Assembly: GCA_902492045.1 (NCBI GenBank)
Contig: CABUKB010000001.1
Span: 248,001 to 312,000 of the forward strand
Length of the DNA stretch: 64,000 bases
Direction: 5' to 3'
From: an uncultured Oscillospiraceae bacterium
Lineage (GTDB): Bacteria > Bacillota > Clostridia > Oscillospirales > Acutalibacteraceae
Numbering within the stretch: the stretch's first letter is position 1; each line of letters begins with the position of its first letter. A model generated the notes under the pieces. The model had not been told where the DNA came from. It did no database searches and worked only from the letters and a program-made list of their open reading frames with translations. Shown in pieces: positions 27,376 to 34,630 of the stretch. The translations under genes and the position numbers were made by a program.

Positions 27376-27582
27376 GGGCGAAAAAGCGGGGGCGTTTTTC
27401 TTACATGAAACCATTATGCATACTACGGATAGGTTTGGTCTACTGACGAAAGCCGAACGCAGCGCCGCCGTCAAAACCCCAGCTGACATCTCAAGGATCG
27501 CTAAACACAAAGAAGGCTCCGGCCTTCCCTGTGTTTTCGAGGTGCGTTTGCCGGGAACCCCATGCGCAGTGCCCTGCATCGG

Positions 27583-27611
27583 TTGTATTCCCCGGAGAGG
27601 TATGGTATAAT
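27583..27611 (+). promoter_or_regulatory. Promoter of the folate C1 pair
   Basis: TTGTAT, 17-base spacer, TATAAT at 27606-27611, 55 bases before the start codon. Confidence 0.7.
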
Positions 27612-27665
27612 AACCGCATGATTCCGGTGTCTTTACCGGCTATTTTGAACGATGGAGGAACCCGC

Positions 27666-28283
27666 ATGAACGATACGATGGACACCATACTCGGCAAAAT
27701 TGCCTCTCCGGACAACGCATACGGCGGCGGCGGCGTCTCGGCACTGGCAGGGTCGCTCGGCACGGCGCTTTCCCGCATGGTCTGCCATCTGCAGGAACGC
27801 AAGGCGGATCCGGCTTTGCAGGCGGAATATGCCGTACTGCTGGACAAGCTGAATGGGATAGAAGCCCATTTGCTGGAACTCTTTGAAGAAGACGCCCGGT
27901 CTTTTGAGCCGCTTCAGGCCATGTATAAGGTCAAACCTCAGACTGAGGAGGAAAAAAAGGCAAAAGCCGCCCGCATGGAGGCGCTGCTCGAACAGGCGGC
28001 GAAAACCCCGCTCGATATTATGGAAACCGGCTGCGCCGCTCTCCGTCTGCTCGACCGGTTGGCAGACCTGTGTCCCAAGATCCTCATCAGCGATATCGGC
28101 ATCGCGGTCTCGCTTTGTCACACCTGCATGCAAGGCGCGGAATACAACGTCTCGGTCAATGCAGGCATGATGCGTGATCCGGACCGTGCAGCGCCTCTCC
28201 TAGAGCGGCGCGCCCAACTGCGGCGGGAGGCGGACGGGCTTGCCGCCGGTATGATGAAAAAAGTCGAGGACAAACTGAGCTGA
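27666..28283 (+). CDS. fchA: Cyclodeaminase/cyclohydrolase family protein (FchA-like methenyl-THF cyclohydrolase)
   Basis: A 205-residue all-helical protein of the FTCD_C family. The glycine-rich start (PDNAYGGGGVSALAGSLGTAL) marks the active-site loop, and the length matches stand-alone methenyltetrahydrofolate cyclohydrolases of clostridia rather than the full bifunctional enzyme. It would convert methenyl-THF to 10-formyl-THF. The ATG at 27666 follows GGAGG by 8 bases; upstream in-frame ATGs have no site. It lies 32 bases before folD, so the two act in sequence in C1 metabolism. Confidence 0.8.
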   Translation: MNDTMDTILGKIASPDNAYGGGGVSALAGSLGTALSRMVCHLQERKADPALQAEYAVLLDKLNGIEAHLLELFEEDARSFEPLQAMYKVKPQTEEEKKAKAARMEALLEQAAKTPLDIMETGCAALRLLDRLADLCPKILISDIGIAVSLCHTCMQGAEYNVSVNAGMMRDPDRAAPLLERRAQLRREADGLAAGMMKKVEDKLS

Positions 28284-28315
28284 CGCTGTCCAGTGGAAAA
28301 AAGGAGAATGGGAAT

Positions 28316-29173
28316 ATGGGCGCCTTTTTGAATTGTAAAGAGGTTTCGACCAAAATCGACACGGACACCGCGCAAAAACTGGAGGTACTGAAAACCGCCG
28401 GTGTGCAGGCGCGCCTGGAGTTGTTTCAAATCGGGGATAAAGCGGATGAGAGCGCATACGCCTCCGCGATTCTTCGCAAAGGCGAACAGCTCGGGGTCAA
28501 GGCCGAGCTTCACCGCTTTCCCGAGGACGTATCCTCCGGCGAATACCTGGCCGCTTTCCGCCAGGTCAACGATCATGGGGAGATCGACGGCCTGCTCCTG
28601 CTTCAGCCCCTGCCCCGCCATATCGAGACAGAGGCGATTAAGCGGGAGATCCGTCCCGAAAAAGATGTGGACGGCTTTGGTTACGCTAATATGGCTTATC
28701 TCTATGCGGGAGACCATCGGGCCATGCCCCCCTGCACGGCGCAAGCCGTTATCGAAGTTTTGGAACACTACGGCGTGGAGCTGTCAGGGATGAACGCGGC
28801 TGTAGTGGGGCGCAGCCCGGTTGTGGGGAAGCCCTTGTCCCTTCTGCTTCTGGCCCGCAACGCAACCGTGACCATGTGCCATTCCCGCACCCGGGACCTC
28901 TCAGCGATCTGCCGCCGGGCCGGTCTGGTGGTGTCCGCCACCGGCAAACCTCGTCTGATCGGCCGCGACCATGTTACGGAACAGACCATTCTCGTCGATG
29001 TCGGTGTCAGCCAAGACGATACCGGGGCACTGTGCGGCGATGTGGCGGTGGACGAGGTGCAGGATGTCGTCAGCCGCATGACCAAAAGCAGCCTGTCCCT
29101 CGGCTCTGTCACCACCTCGGTACTGCTGCGGCACACGGCCCTCTCGGCATGGCGCCGGGCCGGAAAAGAATAA
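28316..29173 (+). CDS. folD: FolD-type methylene-THF dehydrogenase, catalytic Lys missing
   Basis: A 285-residue FolD homologue. The C-terminal NAD(P) domain has GRSPVVGKPLSLLLL and CHSRTRDL, and the family phrases GLLLLQPLPRHI and PEKDVDGF are intact. In bifunctional FolD the N-terminal motif is Y-V-x-x-K-x-K, with a cyclohydrolase Lys four residues after Tyr. Here the Tyr48 region reads YASAILRK, with Ile52 at that position. The enzyme may therefore keep the dehydrogenase but not the cyclohydrolase, which the adjacent FchA-like gene would supply. ATG follows AAGGAGAATGGGAAT. Confidence 0.88.
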   Translation: MGAFLNCKEVSTKIDTDTAQKLEVLKTAGVQARLELFQIGDKADESAYASAILRKGEQLGVKAELHRFPEDVSSGEYLAAFRQVNDHGEIDGLLLLQPLPRHIETEAIKREIRPEKDVDGFGYANMAYLYAGDHRAMPPCTAQAVIEVLEHYGVELSGMNAAVVGRSPVVGKPLSLLLLARNATVTMCHSRTRDLSAICRRAGLVVSATGKPRLIGRDHVTEQTILVDVGVSQDDTGALCGDVAVDEVQDVVSRMTKSSLSLGSVTTSVLLRHTALSAWRRAGKE

Positions 29174-29274
29174 ACGTCCGGAGTCCATCCGGGGCCGCCC
29201 ACCACTGCTCCGGGCGGAATACGCCGCATTTTGCCAATAATCCGGCCGGCGTTTCCGCGTCTTTTGCTGTAAAA

Positions 29275-29299
29275 TAAAAAAACTCCGGCTTGGCCGGAG
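29275..29299 (-). terminator. Terminator of the DUF6514-like gene
   Basis: Minus strand: 7-bp stem CTCCGGC / GCCGGAG with 3-base loop, followed by TTTTTTTAT. Confidence 0.8.
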
Positions 29300-29300
29300 A

Positions 29301-29717
29301 CTATATCGAGCCGTCCAGCCCGACAGGCGGACGGTTTTTCGATTTTTCCGGAGGCATCGCGATCTCCGCTAAGGAAGCCACAAAATCCTCCGCAACATCC
29401 CGCAGATGAATCGGGTCCAGCTCCAACGCGTTGCACCGTTGTAAAAGCGGCTGGAGAACGCGGGCATCCCGAGCCAAATCGTTGACCTCCCCTTCTTCGC
29501 ATCGGATCCCAAATGCCTGGTAGCGGCGTCCCTCCAGTATTTGTTCCGAAATCGACATGACATACCGCAATGGTCTCCCACCTATCCTTGTTTCCTGAAA
29601 CGATGCTCCAGATCGCGTGACACTATGAGCCATGCCCAATAATGGCATAACTCCTTTTCCCCACTCTAGTGGTTCAAGCGCCGAAAATACGGTGGATATG
29701 AAGTGTGTTTTTTTCAC
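29301..29717 (-). CDS. DUF6514-like protein
   Basis: A protein of up to 138 residues that I match, from the central phrase YQAFGIRCEEGEV and the later LQRCNALELDPIHLRDVAEDF, to DUF6514, a clostridial family without known function. The N terminus is uncertain: the frame opens with GTG at 29717 behind AAAGG, while ATGs at 29633 and 29648 have badly spaced sites. It lies 39 bases after the small HTH regulator in the same direction and has its own terminator. Confidence 0.6.
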   Translation of the reverse strand: MKKTHFISTVFSALEPLEWGKGVMPLLGMAHSVTRSGASFQETRIGGRPLRYVMSISEQILEGRRYQAFGIRCEEGEVNDLARDARVLQPLLQRCNALELDPIHLRDVAEDFVASLAEIAMPPEKSKNRPPVGLDGSI

Positions 29718-29756
29718 AAATAGAGGCCTTTTTTCCGCTCTTTTCTTCCTATGCGG

Positions 29757-29966
29757 TCAGCCTTTTTTGAGCAAATCGGATGCCGGAACGTTCAAAGCCA
29801 GCGAAATTCGTTCGATTACATCCACCGTGGTGTTTCCTGTGCCATGCTCCACATGCCGCAACTGGGATAGGCTGATTTCCGCAGCACTTGCCAGCTGCAT
29901 TTGGGTCATATTCTCTTGATTACGGTACCGCACGATGTTGCCGCCCAGCACTTTTCTCAGTTTCAT
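29757..29966 (-). CDS. XRE-family helix-turn-helix regulator
   Basis: About 69 residues, essentially one Cro/C1-type domain: LRKVLGGNIVRYRNQ, then TQMQLASAAEISLSQLRHVE and a final helix with LALNVPASDLL. No sensor domain. ATG at 29966 fits AAGGGAAATGGAT; ATG at 29972 is the alternative. A perfect inverted repeat sits over its promoter and ribosome site, so it probably represses itself. Confidence 0.9.
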   Translation of the reverse strand: MKLRKVLGGNIVRYRNQENMTQMQLASAAEISLSQLRHVEHGTGNTTVDVIERISLALNVPASDLLKKG

Positions 29967-29972
29967 ATCCAT

Positions 29973-29994
29973 TTCCCTTATATTTTAAAGGGAA
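29973..29994. promoter_or_regulatory. Operator-like palindrome at the XRE promoter
   Basis: Perfect 7-base arms TTCCCTT (29973-29979) and AAGGGAA (29988-29994) around an AT-rich 8-base centre that contains the -10 box. Confidence 0.6.
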
Positions 29995-30010
29995 GATATG
30001 GAAATAGCAA
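29982..30010 (-). promoter_or_regulatory. Promoter of the XRE gene
   Basis: Minus strand: TTGCTA, 17-base spacer, TAAAAT. Confidence 0.6.
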
Positions 30011-30140
30011 GCTGTATATTCCGGCGCCGATATACGAGCGCATATATTTCACATTTTAAGCAAGATATCGGCGTTCCAACGGGACGCCCAAACGAGGGGA
30101 ATGCGGTCTGCCATCGGGACGCCTCTCCAAAGACTACCTT

Positions 30141-30180
30141 AATAAATAAGCGGCGGCGAAGAGAATCCTCCGGCGCCGCT
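30141..30180 (-). terminator. Terminator of the potassium-uptake operon
   Basis: Minus strand: 8-bp stem AAGCGGCG / CGCCGCTT (30173-30180 with 30147-30154), then ATTTATTAA, just after the TrkA-type gene. Confidence 0.7.
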
Positions 30181-30183
30181 TCC

Positions 30184-30855
30184 TCAAAAGACCGATTTTT
30201 TCTTGTTCTGGTAGCGGTTGAGCTTCTCGAGATCCGCGTTTTCCCCGATGACCACCAACACATCGCCGTCGTGAATGATATCATCCCCGGCCGGAGACAC
30301 GTTCAGCACCCGTCCGGAGCGGATTGCCACCACGTTGATGCCGTATTTCAAACGGATATTGCTTTCCCGCAGCGTGTGACCGACCCATTCGTCAAGGGCC
30401 TGAATCTCCATCAGGCTGTGACTGGCCGATAGCTCCATATAATCAATCAGGTTGTTGCTGGACAAACTGCGCGCCAGGCGGACGCCCATGTCCATTTCCG
30501 GCATGATGACTTTATCCGCGCCGATTCTTTCCAGTATCTTTGCATGAGATTCCCCGGTCGCCTGTGCAACGATACGGGCCGCGCCGTGATCCTTCAGGGC
30601 AATCGTGGCCAGGCAGCTGATCTCCACGTCCTTGATGCTGAGAACCACGACATCGAAATTCCGAAGTCCCAGGGAATCGAGCGCGTCGTTGTCAAGAACG
30701 TCCGCCTGTACGACGTGGGTGATATCGTGGGCCAGATCCGCCACCCGCTCGGGATCGTTGTCCACCCCAAGGACCTCCACTCCCATGGAAGTGAGAGAAC
30801 GAGCCACGCTCGCTCCGAAACGGCTGAGTCCCAAAACGGCAATCTGCTTCATCAT
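30184..30855 (-). CDS. TrkA/KtrA-type potassium-uptake regulatory subunit
   Basis: A 223-residue peripheral protein of the RCK family that gates the partner channel. The N-terminal nucleotide-binding fold opens with IAVLGLSRFGASVA and has the acidic GVDNDPE at the second strand; the RCK_C domain (about 140-215) ends at GDVLVVIGEN. ATG at 30855 follows GAGGAGGGACCT. It is 41 bases downstream of the TrkH/KtrB-type gene and forms one transcript with it. Confidence 0.92.
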   Translation of the reverse strand: MMKQIAVLGLSRFGASVARSLTSMGVEVLGVDNDPERVADLAHDITHVVQADVLDNDALDSLGLRNFDVVVLSIKDVEISCLATIALKDHGAARIVAQATGESHAKILERIGADKVIMPEMDMGVRLARSLSSNNLIDYMELSASHSLMEIQALDEWVGHTLRESNIRLKYGINVVAIRSGRVLNVSPAGDDIIHDGDVLVVIGENADLEKLNRYQNKKKSVF

Positions 30856-30896
30856 AGGTCCCTCCTCTTGCCTTCTCGACCCGGACAGATCGGGGT

Positions 30897-32264
30897 TTAT
30901 CCCACCATGATCCGCCCCTCCGGGTACCGCACGGCGTCCGGCTTGCGCATATTGCCCGCTAAAGCCATGGAAACGGTGAGCGGACCCACCCGGCCGATAA
31001 ACATCGTCAGGCAAATTAAAATTTTGGAAGCCGTGTTTAGGGAAGGCGTGATCCCGGTCGACAGCCCCACCGTGCCGAAAGCCGATACCACCTCAAATAA
31101 GATATCGGCGAGCGACTCGGTTCCCCCTGTCATGGATTCGACAGCGCTGATGACCACCGTATCCACCAACACCAGGCCAAGCGCCAGGAATACAATGGCC
31201 TGCGCCCGCCGCACCAGCGAAAGATTGAGCCGGCGGCTATAAATATTGTAATCCTCCTTGCGGCGGATCATCACAACCATAGACAACAGCACGATGAAAA
31301 AGGTAGTCGTTTTGATACCGCCGCCGGTGGAAGCCGGGGACGCCCCGATAAACATCAGGATAATGCTCACCATTTGGCCGGCCGGTGTCAATCCCCCTTG
31401 CCCGATGGTGTCGAAGCCGGCCGTGCGCAGCGTGACCGACTGAAACCCCGCAGCCATCACCTTTTCCGCCGGATTCAAGCCGTTGTCCAACGTCAGCGGG
31501 TTGTTCCATTCCAGCAGGCACAGAACTAGCGTGCCCGACACAATCAGGATGCCCGTCATCAGCAGAACCACCCGCGAATGGAGGGTCAGCCGGCTCCATC
31601 GCCGGACACGTATCACGTCCAGAATCACAGAGAACCCTATTCCCCCCAGGAGGATCAGGGCCATAATGAGGAAATTCACCACAGGATCGGCCACATAAGG
31701 CGTGATGGAATTCTCAAATCCGAAAGGATCAAATCCGGCGTTGCAGAAAGCCGATACCGATAGGAACACCGCGTAATACACGGCATGAGCGAAATCATAT
31801 TCAAACACGAAGCGGATGGTAAACAGAAGGCAGGCCGCTCCTTCGATGGTAAAGGTGACTAGCAGCGCGTTGCGCACCATCTTGACCATGCCCTGCAAAG
31901 ACTCGGCATTATAAGCCTCCTGGATTACCAGCCTTTCCCGCAGGGTGATCCGCTTACCGATCATCATAAACACCATGGCCGTGACCGTCATAAAGCCCAG
32001 ACCGCCGATTTGAATTAGGCAGAGAATCACGATTTGACCGAACAGGGAGAAGGTCACCCCCGTGTTCACCACGACCAGCCCGGTCACACACACCGCGGAG
32101 GTCGCGGTAAACGCCGCGTCCACGAACCCAAGTGTATCCCGGTCCACCGTTGCAATCGGCAGGGTAAGAAGCAGGGCCCCCAACAAAATGACACAAAGAA
32201 AGCCCATGGCCAGAATCTGGACGGGCTTGAGCGCATGTATTTTTTTCAGCAGCCATTGCCCCAT
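30897..32264 (-). CDS. TrkH/KtrB-type potassium transporter
   Basis: A 455-residue membrane protein with about ten helices and four pore loops. Selectivity-filter glycines can be seen in SAVCVTGLVVVN, SAFCNAGFDPFGF, VTLRTAGFDTIGQ and SAFGTVGLSTGI, as expected for Trk/Ktr channels. It imports K+ (or Na+ coupled) with the adjacent RCK subunit. ATG at 32264 follows GGAGGATATTCCGAT. Its length matches KtrB. Confidence 0.93.
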   Translation of the reverse strand: MGQWLLKKIHALKPVQILAMGFLCVILLGALLLTLPIATVDRDTLGFVDAAFTATSAVCVTGLVVVNTGVTFSLFGQIVILCLIQIGGLGFMTVTAMVFMMIGKRITLRERLVIQEAYNAESLQGMVKMVRNALLVTFTIEGAACLLFTIRFVFEYDFAHAVYYAVFLSVSAFCNAGFDPFGFENSITPYVADPVVNFLIMALILLGGIGFSVILDVIRVRRWSRLTLHSRVVLLMTGILIVSGTLVLCLLEWNNPLTLDNGLNPAEKVMAAGFQSVTLRTAGFDTIGQGGLTPAGQMVSIILMFIGASPASTGGGIKTTTFFIVLLSMVVMIRRKEDYNIYSRRLNLSLVRRAQAIVFLALGLVLVDTVVISAVESMTGGTESLADILFEVVSAFGTVGLSTGITPSLNTASKILICLTMFIGRVGPLTVSMALAGNMRKPDAVRYPEGRIMVG

Positions 32265-32325
32265 ATCGGAATATCCTCCGCGTCAGAACACGTTTCATGC
32301 GGGAATGCCTAATTTTGTCCAGCAC

Positions 32326-32354
32326 ATTATAGCATGGCGGATCTGAAAAAGCAA
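32326..32354 (-). promoter_or_regulatory. Promoter of the potassium-uptake operon
   Basis: Minus strand: TTGCTT at 32349-32354, 17-base spacer, TATAAT at 32326-32331. Confidence 0.65.
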
Positions 32355-32396
32355 GGGGGGACCACTGTAACCCATTGAGCTTCAGAAACGGTTTAA

Positions 32397-32430
32397 CGGC
32401 CGGCCCAAACTTGAATGTTTGGGCCGGCCG
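32397..32430 (-). terminator. Hairpin after the Ytr-like operon
   Basis: Perfect 14-bp stem (32397-32410 with 32417-32430, six-base loop). The T-run after it is weak, so it may be a poor terminator or an mRNA end stabiliser. Confidence 0.6.
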
Positions 32431-32438
32431 GGCAACCA

Positions 32439-33269
32439 TTATTTAACGGAAATTTTGCGCGTTAGGAGCCAACGTATGAGAAACAGAAGACAAATGCCCA
32501 CCGCGAGATCGGCGACCGCCGAGCCGAGTCCCAAAGTCACATGTTCAAGTACCGCAAGATCCTGGTTGGTTCCCCACATCTCCGGATGCCTGATCAAATT
32601 GCGCAGCATGGATTCAAAAACCAAGGTCAAACCGCCCTCTTCAGACAGGCGGATGCCGACCGGCAGCAGCAGCATGGCGACAAGTTCGAGCAGACCGACG
32701 ACGGTGCTCCCCGCCAGATAAAATACCACGCCGAACAGTACATTGTTGCTTAAAAAAGGCTTGGTATTGGCCAGCGTAACGGCAAAATACACCGTGGACA
32801 GGGTACTAAACATCTGCACCAGGCCAATGGCAAGCAGGAGAATAAGCAAAGGAAGAAGCGCATCTCCCATGATTGAGGCCAGAAGATCCCAGATATTCCC
32901 GGCCCCGAACAGATCCAGCATACCGGCCAGTCCCAGCAGCAGCCCGGCGATTCCGAGCAGAATCAACAGATAACCCGCCATCATCTTGGACGCGAGCAGC
33001 GTCCCTTTCCCGACGGGCAGGGTCTGCGCCAAATATCCCTCGGAGCCGAACAAGCCCTTGGCATAGCGCAGCACGGCCAGGATCAGCGCGAGCACGACTG
33101 CCGCAATCCCGGCGCACAGGCAAACCACGGCCAGTCCGGTCTTCATCTGGCCGACATGCAGTGCCTCGGCCAATTTCCCAAGCAGATACGCAAGCCCGAT
33201 GCCGAGATACAGGACGGGCATCACCTTTCCCGCCGCCTTGACCTCGTATTTAAGCAGCTTTCCTAACAT
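32439..33269 (-). CDS. ABC transporter membrane subunit
   Basis: A 276-residue protein with about six helices and a short basic end. The opening MLGKLLKYEVKAAGK and the segment GYLAQTLPVGKGTLLASK are typical of small ABC-2-like membrane subunits that pair with YtrB-type ATPases. The substrate is unknown. It overlaps the ATPase gene by 7 bases, with AGGAGGTG before the ATG. Confidence 0.8.
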   Translation of the reverse strand: MLGKLLKYEVKAAGKVMPVLYLGIGLAYLLGKLAEALHVGQMKTGLAVVCLCAGIAAVVLALILAVLRYAKGLFGSEGYLAQTLPVGKGTLLASKMMAGYLLILLGIAGLLLGLAGMLDLFGAGNIWDLLASIMGDALLPLLILLLAIGLVQMFSTLSTVYFAVTLANTKPFLSNNVLFGVVFYLAGSTVVGLLELVAMLLLPVGIRLSEEGGLTLVFESMLRNLIRHPEMWGTNQDLAVLEHVTLGLGSAVADLAVGICLLFLIRWLLTRKISVK

Positions 33270-33961
33270 CTGAACACCTCCCGGAAATAGGCATCGAGCG
33301 ACTTTCCCGTTTTTTCACGCAGGGCATCGGCACTGTCCGCCGTGATCAGGCGCCCGTAGTCCATCACAACCACATCGTCGAATATCCGCTCGACATCATA
33401 GATCAAATGTGTGGACAACAGCACGCTCGAATCCTCGGTATAGTTGTTGAGGATCGTATGCAGGATTGAATCCCGCGCGGCGGGATCCACCCCGCTTAAC
33501 GGCTCATCCAGGATGTAGAGCTTCGCGGCCCGGGACATCACCAGAATCAACTGCAACTTTTCCTGCATGCCCTTGGACATGGTTTTCAGGCGCATAGCGG
33601 GTTCAAGACGGAACTGGCGCAGCATTTCCTCCGCCTTTTGGCGGTCAAAATCCCGGTAGAAATCCGCAAACATGCTGATCGCATCCCGGGCCCTCATCCA
33701 GTCGCTGAGATAGGTTTTTTCCGGCAGATAAGAGACGATGGACTTGGTGTAGATCCCGGGGGAATGCCCGTCGATCCGCACCTCTCCCGTATAATCGGTG
33801 ATCAAGCCGGCCAGAATTTTGAACAGCGTGGTCTTTCCGCATCCGTTCGGTCCCACGACGCCGACAATCCGTCCGCTTTCAACCGACAAATGAAACCCCT
33901 GCAAGACCGGTCGGGCACTGTATCCTTTGCCGACATCCCGCAATTCCACAAGTTTGCTCAT
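33263..33961 (-). CDS. ABC transporter ATPase, YtrB-like
   Basis: A 232-residue nucleotide-binding subunit. Walker A is GPNGCGKTT (about 36-44), the Q loop is SYLPEKTY, the signature region is MSKGMQEKLQ (degenerate against LSGGQ), Walker B is LYILDEPLSG and the H loop is LLSTHL. The degenerate signature is common in this group. It overlaps the GntR gene by 4 bases (ATGA) and the permease by 7, so the three form one operon. Confidence 0.92.
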   Translation of the reverse strand: MSKLVELRDVGKGYSARPVLQGFHLSVESGRIVGVVGPNGCGKTTLFKILAGLITDYTGEVRIDGHSPGIYTKSIVSYLPEKTYLSDWMRARDAISMFADFYRDFDRQKAEEMLRQFRLEPAMRLKTMSKGMQEKLQLILVMSRAAKLYILDEPLSGVDPAARDSILHTILNNYTEDSSVLLSTHLIYDVERIFDDVVVMDYGRLITADSADALREKTGKSLDAYFREVFRC

Positions 33962-34353
33962 ATATCCCCCTCATTTCTCTCGTTGATTTCATTTGGCCTT
34001 TCCTTTTGCAGCAGGGGAAGGACCTCTTCCCTCGTATATCCCAGGCCCTCCATACGCAGCCAAAAATCCTCCAGGATTTCCTCCGCCAGATTCGCGCGAA
34101 GCCGCCGAATCCGTTTTTGATCCCCCGTGACAAAACGGCCGGATGTCCGCTCGCTGTAGAGCAGCCCGTCCCGCTCCATTTCGGCAAGTGCCCGCTGCAT
34201 CGTATTGGGATTGACGCCAAAAGCCAGGGCCAGTTCCCGTACGGGCGGGATTCGCTGACCGGCTGGCCATTCGCCCCTGACAATCAGCCGCTGTATTCTC
34301 TCAATGAGCTGAAGGTAAATCGGCACGCTGGCATCGTACGCCGGATCCTGCAA
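33958..34353 (-). CDS. GntR-family repressor, YtrA-like
   Basis: A 131-residue regulator. The N-terminal winged helix shows LIERIQRLIVRGEWPAGQRI and VRELALAFGVNPNTMQRAL, and a short C-terminal helical arm follows. This is the YtrA form, which normally represses its own ABC operon. The start is TTG at 34353 behind GGAGG. A perfect palindrome at 34373-34394 next to its start is the probable operator. Confidence 0.9.
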   Translation of the reverse strand: MQDPAYDASVPIYLQLIERIQRLIVRGEWPAGQRIPPVRELALAFGVNPNTMQRALAEMERDGLLYSERTSGRFVTGDQKRIRRLRANLAEEILEDFWLRMEGLGYTREEVLPLLQKERPNEINERNEGDI

Positions 34354-34372
34354 GTGCCTGGCCTCCTTTCCA

Positions 34373-34394
34373 TTGTATTATTGTCTTAATACAA
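34373..34394. promoter_or_regulatory. Probable GntR operator
   Basis: Perfect arms TTGTATTA and TAATACAA with a 6-base centre, just downstream of the -10 box and covering the likely transcription start of the GntR-ABC operon. Confidence 0.65.
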
Positions 34395-34422
34395 GAATAC
34401 AGGAAGAGGCTTCTTTTGTCAA
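34394..34422 (-). promoter_or_regulatory. Promoter of the GntR-ABC operon
   Basis: Minus strand: TTGACA (34417-34422), 17-base spacer, TATTCT (34394-34399). Confidence 0.75.
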
Positions 34423-34536
34423 GTATTTCATTCAATTAAAAGGAATATCATCTTTTATGTCCTGTCTAGCATCGCTGTCCCGCATGCGGCCCATCCCTTT
34501 TTCAGTTTCCGCGTTTTCCCCCGCCTGGCTTGGGTG

Positions 34537-34565
34537 TTGCATGCGAAACGAAAATCGAGTATAAT
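34537..34565 (+). promoter_or_regulatory. Promoter of the ABC-F gene
   Basis: TTGCAT, 17-base spacer, TATAAT at 34560-34565. Confidence 0.75.
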
Positions 34566-34630
34566 AAAATTTATTGTGCATCTCGCGGCCGGGCCGCGTC
34601 TGCCACCAACTATAACTCGTGGGAGGAACT

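Larger units (their letters stand above)
27297..27665 (+). other. Right end of the island and gap before the folate genes
   Basis: The gap holds the surface-protein terminator, an imperfect hairpin (27503-27536) and the promoter of the folate pair. A small open frame across it has no good start site and I do not count it as a gene. Confidence 0.5.

Noticed and set aside
27347..27610. Small open frame between the island and fchA
   Set aside because: It starts inside the terminator hairpin and runs through a promoter.
16783..27665. Attachment site from tRNA-Asn for an integrative element
   Set aside because: I looked for a copy of the tRNA 3' end near the right edge of the island and found none, and no integrase gene is present.
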